From: SW10 sp965657795
GTDB taxonomy: Bacteria > Verrucomicrobiota > Verrucomicrobiia > Verrucomicrobiales > Akkermansiaceae
DNA: 64,000 bases
Reading direction: 5' to 3'
NCBI GenBank assembly: GCA_965657795.1
Contig: CBFHQJ010000007.1
Location: 1-64,000 of the forward strand
In this document: in pieces, positions 62,201 to 64,000 of the stretch
Numbering within the stretch: position 1 is the first letter of the stretch
Layout: every line of letters starts with the position of its first letter
Made by a program: the position numbers and the translations under genes
The notes under the pieces: generated by a model
Seen by the model: the letters and a program-made list of their open reading frames with translations, nothing else
Told to the model about the DNA's origin: nothing
Databases searched by the model: none

Positions 62201-63846
62201 TTTTCGAGTGCCTCGCTGCGGCTTTGCGTCCTGACATCATCCAAAAAAAGATAGGTCTGGGTATCAACATTGGTCGGGGCCAGGCCATCCACAAAAGCAG
62301 CCGCCCGAAGAACCGTCGTTTTGGAAATCGCAACGTTCGCCGGCGAAGCCGATTGCACCCCATTGGAGAGAGATGGCACCGTTCCATCGGTCGTCGTCAC
62401 GATCACAGCACCCGGAGTTTCGCACGAAACCTCTGTCGTAAAAGCCGCTTCATAGAATCCCCGGGGCATGCTGAATTTCGTATCAGCCGTGAACCCCGAA
62501 TAGGCAATTTGCGAATTCACCACGCCTGGAGTCGGCTCCTGAAAATACCCTCCCGCCAGATAGTCATCGAAGAGACCGTAACTCACATCCTCCCGCTGAC
62601 CGGGGTAGTCTTCGTATTCCGAAGCTATGCTCAAATCAGGCCTCACCAAAGCAAGATAGGACCCGGCGGAATCATTGAGCCGAAAGCTGGTATGTCCCGG
62701 CAAATCTTTCCCTGAAGCAAAGATCACCAGGTGGCCCAATGGCGGCAACATCGCTCCATTGGGAAATGTCCACCGATCCAGCACCATCGCATCATCGGTG
62801 AGATGCCAACCAGTCAAATCAAGCTCAGTCGAAGTTGGATTAGAAATTTCAATCCAGTCCGGCGAATCACCTTCTTCATCGTTCAGAGTATCATCGTTAT
62901 CCGCCATAAACTCACTGATCACAGGCTCGGAAAGAGCCGGCACAGTCACCGTAAATTCCTGACGGGCTTCCGCGCCTTCGCTAGAAGTCACGAGCACACG
63001 TATCGTCTCCGTTCCAAAATCCGCGGCACCCGGCGTCCCGCTCAAAAACCCCGAACCCGACAAACTCATCCATGCAGGCAACTGTCCGTCCACCGAAAAG
63101 GTCGCGTCGATATCAGTCTCGATTTGATACTCGTAATTCTCGCCCGCCGGTGCAATTCGATCGAGTGAAGAGGTCACCGAAATCGTTTCGAGAGGCCGCA
63201 AAAGGTAATCATCAAAATGAAGCTCATAACGGGATCCTCCATTGCGGCAACGCAACCCAAAATAAGAACCGTCCAGGGAGGTGGAATCCGTCCCCGTGAG
63301 AGTATCGCTTTCGCCGTCTTTTCGAACCGTGAGCGAGAGTGTGATCGAATTCCCTGCACGAATTCCGCTGAACTCCAAATCGAATGGCTCCCCCCCCCCG
63401 AGAGAAAAATTCTCGATTTGTCGCTCGGCCGCAATCGTCGTGGTTCCGCCGCTGATTTGTAAAATTCGAAAGGTGTTCTCAGTGGGTTTCACATCAGCGA
63501 GATAATAGCTCCCAAAGGTTCGACTGTTCCCGCAGGCCGCAAACCCGGCAGACGTTCCACTCCCGACGATCTCCACCGGATCAATGGTCACCTTCATGTA
63601 GAACTCCTCGCCGGCCAACTCACGTGCCTGCATCGACGCAGTTACAGTCCGGTTTGCCGCAGAAACCCAGGATTGGTAGTTACCGCCCCTCCAGTCATGC
63701 CCCCAGTTGTAACCATTCCCGGTCGGCGCAAAAAAATCTCCGAAGTCACTGGAAAAATCAGTTGAGTAAGGGACTTGAACTGGATTGGCATCCGCCATCA
63801 TCCACAGGCCAAAAAACAAGGAGAAAGCGGAGCTTCGTTTGTTCAT
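59287..63846 (-). CDS. Second giant secreted CotH/lamin-tail protein, with inserted domain
   Basis: The ATG at 63846 opens a signal peptide (NKRSSAFSLFFGLWMMADA), giving 1,519 residues. Order of domains: LamG-like (about 20-235); a He_PIG/cadherin-like domain (LPAWMSLSGSGFLSGTPGA); lamin-tail (VISEFMADNDDTL, DWIEISNP); chitobiase-like (VTTTDGTVPSLSNG); and CotH (DWERPVSVELI, YFGLFQTQERVDADY, IHDNEDSLG). A second chitobiase-like domain (IYYTVDGSDPAGPG) is split by about 170 residues of galactose-binding-like fold (TTYLRKSFEVTGASNYSGL, DDGAIVYLNGREVARSN). A second lamin-tail domain and a C-terminal DLETW/FVRV module complete it. Compared with the gene at 40655 it lacks the Ig-like domain and has the insertion. 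Confidence 0.83.
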   Translation of the reverse strand: MNKRSSAFSLFFGLWMMADANPVQVPYSTDFSSDFGDFFAPTGNGYNWGHDWRGGNYQSWVSAANRTVTASMQARELAGEEFYMKVTIDPVEIVGSGTSAGFAACGNSRTFGSYYLADVKPTENTFRILQISGGTTTIAAERQIENFSLGGGEPFDLEFSGIRAGNSITLSLTVRKDGESDTLTGTDSTSLDGSYFGLRCRNGGSRYELHFDDYLLRPLETISVTSSLDRIAPAGENYEYQIETDIDATFSVDGQLPAWMSLSGSGFLSGTPGAADFGTETIRVLVTSSEGAEARQEFTVTVPALSEPVISEFMADNDDTLNDEEGDSPDWIEISNPTSTELDLTGWHLTDDAMVLDRWTFPNGAMLPPLGHLVIFASGKDLPGHTSFRLNDSAGSYLALVRPDLSIASEYEDYPGQREDVSYGLFDDYLAGGYFQEPTPGVVNSQIAYSGFTADTKFSMPRGFYEAAFTTEVSCETPGAVIVTTTDGTVPSLSNGVQSASPANVAISKTTVLRAAAFVDGLAPTNVDTQTYLFLDDVRTQSRSEALENGWPSGSVNGQTFDYGMDPEIINSISEAEFEEAMTDIPTLSFVTDLDNFNDPETGFWVNAENRGRDWERPVSVELINTDGTSGFQIDAGVRLRGGFSRQGSNAKHSFRLAFRSEYGAGKLEYPMFGEEGAERFDAIDLRASQGGGASWHFGHSTSATFNRDVFARETQRDMGQAYSRSRHYHLYVNGQYFGLFQTQERVDADYSASYFGGEKEDYDVIKTRTRPHRVESLDGDPGAWTRLFDAAVAGFSSDAAYYAVQGLTTAGEVDAAGENLLDIDNLIDYMLVIFYTGQRDGPVNLGANVPKNFFAMRPRGGRFGFRFFIHDNEDSLGSSSVNVTGDNGTGDRLTYFNPKWLHQRLSSNALYRQRFGDRVHRHCFNGGALTPQECRERFSATADVIQNAVIGESARWGDARRSSPYDQGNWQTAVNSALSGFLLARTSALVGQLRSRNLYPDVTAPGFSLHGGQVMAGFGLTIDAPDGEIYYTVDGSDPAGPGGILFDASSTTDTLIEARAEEWSYLVTGTPLSDSEVVAGHPSYNANDWKHPGFDATTWTVGDAPLGYGGVGTPGWATEISRGDGANPNRTTYLRKSFEVTGASNYSGLTFNIRRDDGAIVYLNGREVARSNMPAGNVTYSDTAAGNASSANESTYFTESHVLSMGELVEGANILAVEVHQGSATSGDLVIDVELLGINTNGSGVLIGENTVVKARAFEGGEWSALNEAAFFTSSPASSETLVISEIYYNPPGNSEDTEYLELLNVSTNESIHLDGLSFVEGISFDFPPGIVLEPGERILLVKNLAEFEAAFGAGLPVVGQYGGSLNNGGEQLTLAGIVDFVYEDSFPWPEASDGGGRSLVLAGGDPQLASSWRASAVEAGSPGASDSTSFTGGDFEAYVFGGIAGRFSRDLDFTYSRNLAAGDVSYVLETSDDLETWSEAHDWIKVSERVLDGNFSEVTWAPETVVVRKFVRVRASR

Positions 63847-64000
63847 AAAAATTTGAAAAATCGCATCACACCGCCCAACCATCCGGACAACCTTCAGCAC
63901 GGGGGGCCTTACCAAAGACAGACATGCTTTCAAACCTGCAATTCGTCTCACATCAACCTCCTGCGATCCCGAGCGTTTCACTGAAATGAATATTACCTTC

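Overview
The window looks like the chromosome of a member of the Verrucomicrobiota, probably of the Verrucomicrobiales type. This is an inference from gene content, not from a marker-gene search. The clues are large secreted CotH/lamin-tail/chitobiase-like proteins, an iduronate-sulfatase-like enzyme, PA14-cytochrome c and beta-propeller dehydrogenase genes, a GPH sugar transporter beside a LacI regulator, and many lipoproteins and secreted proteins of unknown function. Base composition and codon use look even throughout. I saw no insertion sequence, prophage, CRISPR array or rRNA operon. There is one tRNA, tRNA-Gln(TTG).

Layout. 1-3.3 kb is a translation cluster: asnS (cut by the window edge), rpmI, rplT and pheS, with a structured spacer between rpmI and rplT. 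3.3-7.6 kb holds a glutaredoxin, a YheT-like hydrolase, a secreted esterase-like hydrolase and a sulfatase. 7.5-18.0 kb is the most coherent accessory locus. It encodes a secreted GH81 endo-beta-1,3-glucanase, a LacI regulator, a GPH-family transporter, a very large cytoplasmic (alpha/alpha)6-type enzyme and a secreted protein with three jelly-roll modules. Similar TGCA-N6-TGCA operator candidates lie in both divergent promoter regions. I read this as a LacI-controlled beta-1,3-glucan (laminarin) utilisation regulon without SusC/SusD. 18-24.5 kb holds a probable ovothiol-type methyltransferase, ychF, lipoproteins, a triple-FAS1 protein and a fatty acid hydroxylase superfamily protein.

24.7-35.4 kb carries a tandem pair of HtrA-like proteins, the second with a broken catalytic triad. 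It also has a LysM lipoprotein with an 18-bp coding repeat, a fatty acid desaturase, a cytochrome c/PA14 protein with a propeller dehydrogenase, and a serine carboxypeptidase. 35.4-40.6 kb holds tRNA-Gln, an amidase-like degenerate protein, prfA, prmC and murA, with a frameshifted small gene in between. 40.6-51 kb holds a CotH giant, priA, a GH18-like protein and a CreB/CreC two-component system. 51-64 kb holds a two-subunit permease with a His-rich stretch, a MoxR ATPase, an AsmA-like protein, a secreted protein with a protease-like but His-less motif, avtA and a second CotH giant containing an inserted domain.

The most notable items are the LacI/beta-glucan regulon with its unclassified 1,139-residue enzyme, and the active/inactive HtrA pair. 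Next come the domain insertion and shared C-terminal module of the secreted giants, the frameshifted gene beside prfA, and a five-unit heptamer repeat before priA. All family assignments come from reading motifs by eye. No database search was run. Hand-counted positions of short sites may be off by one base.
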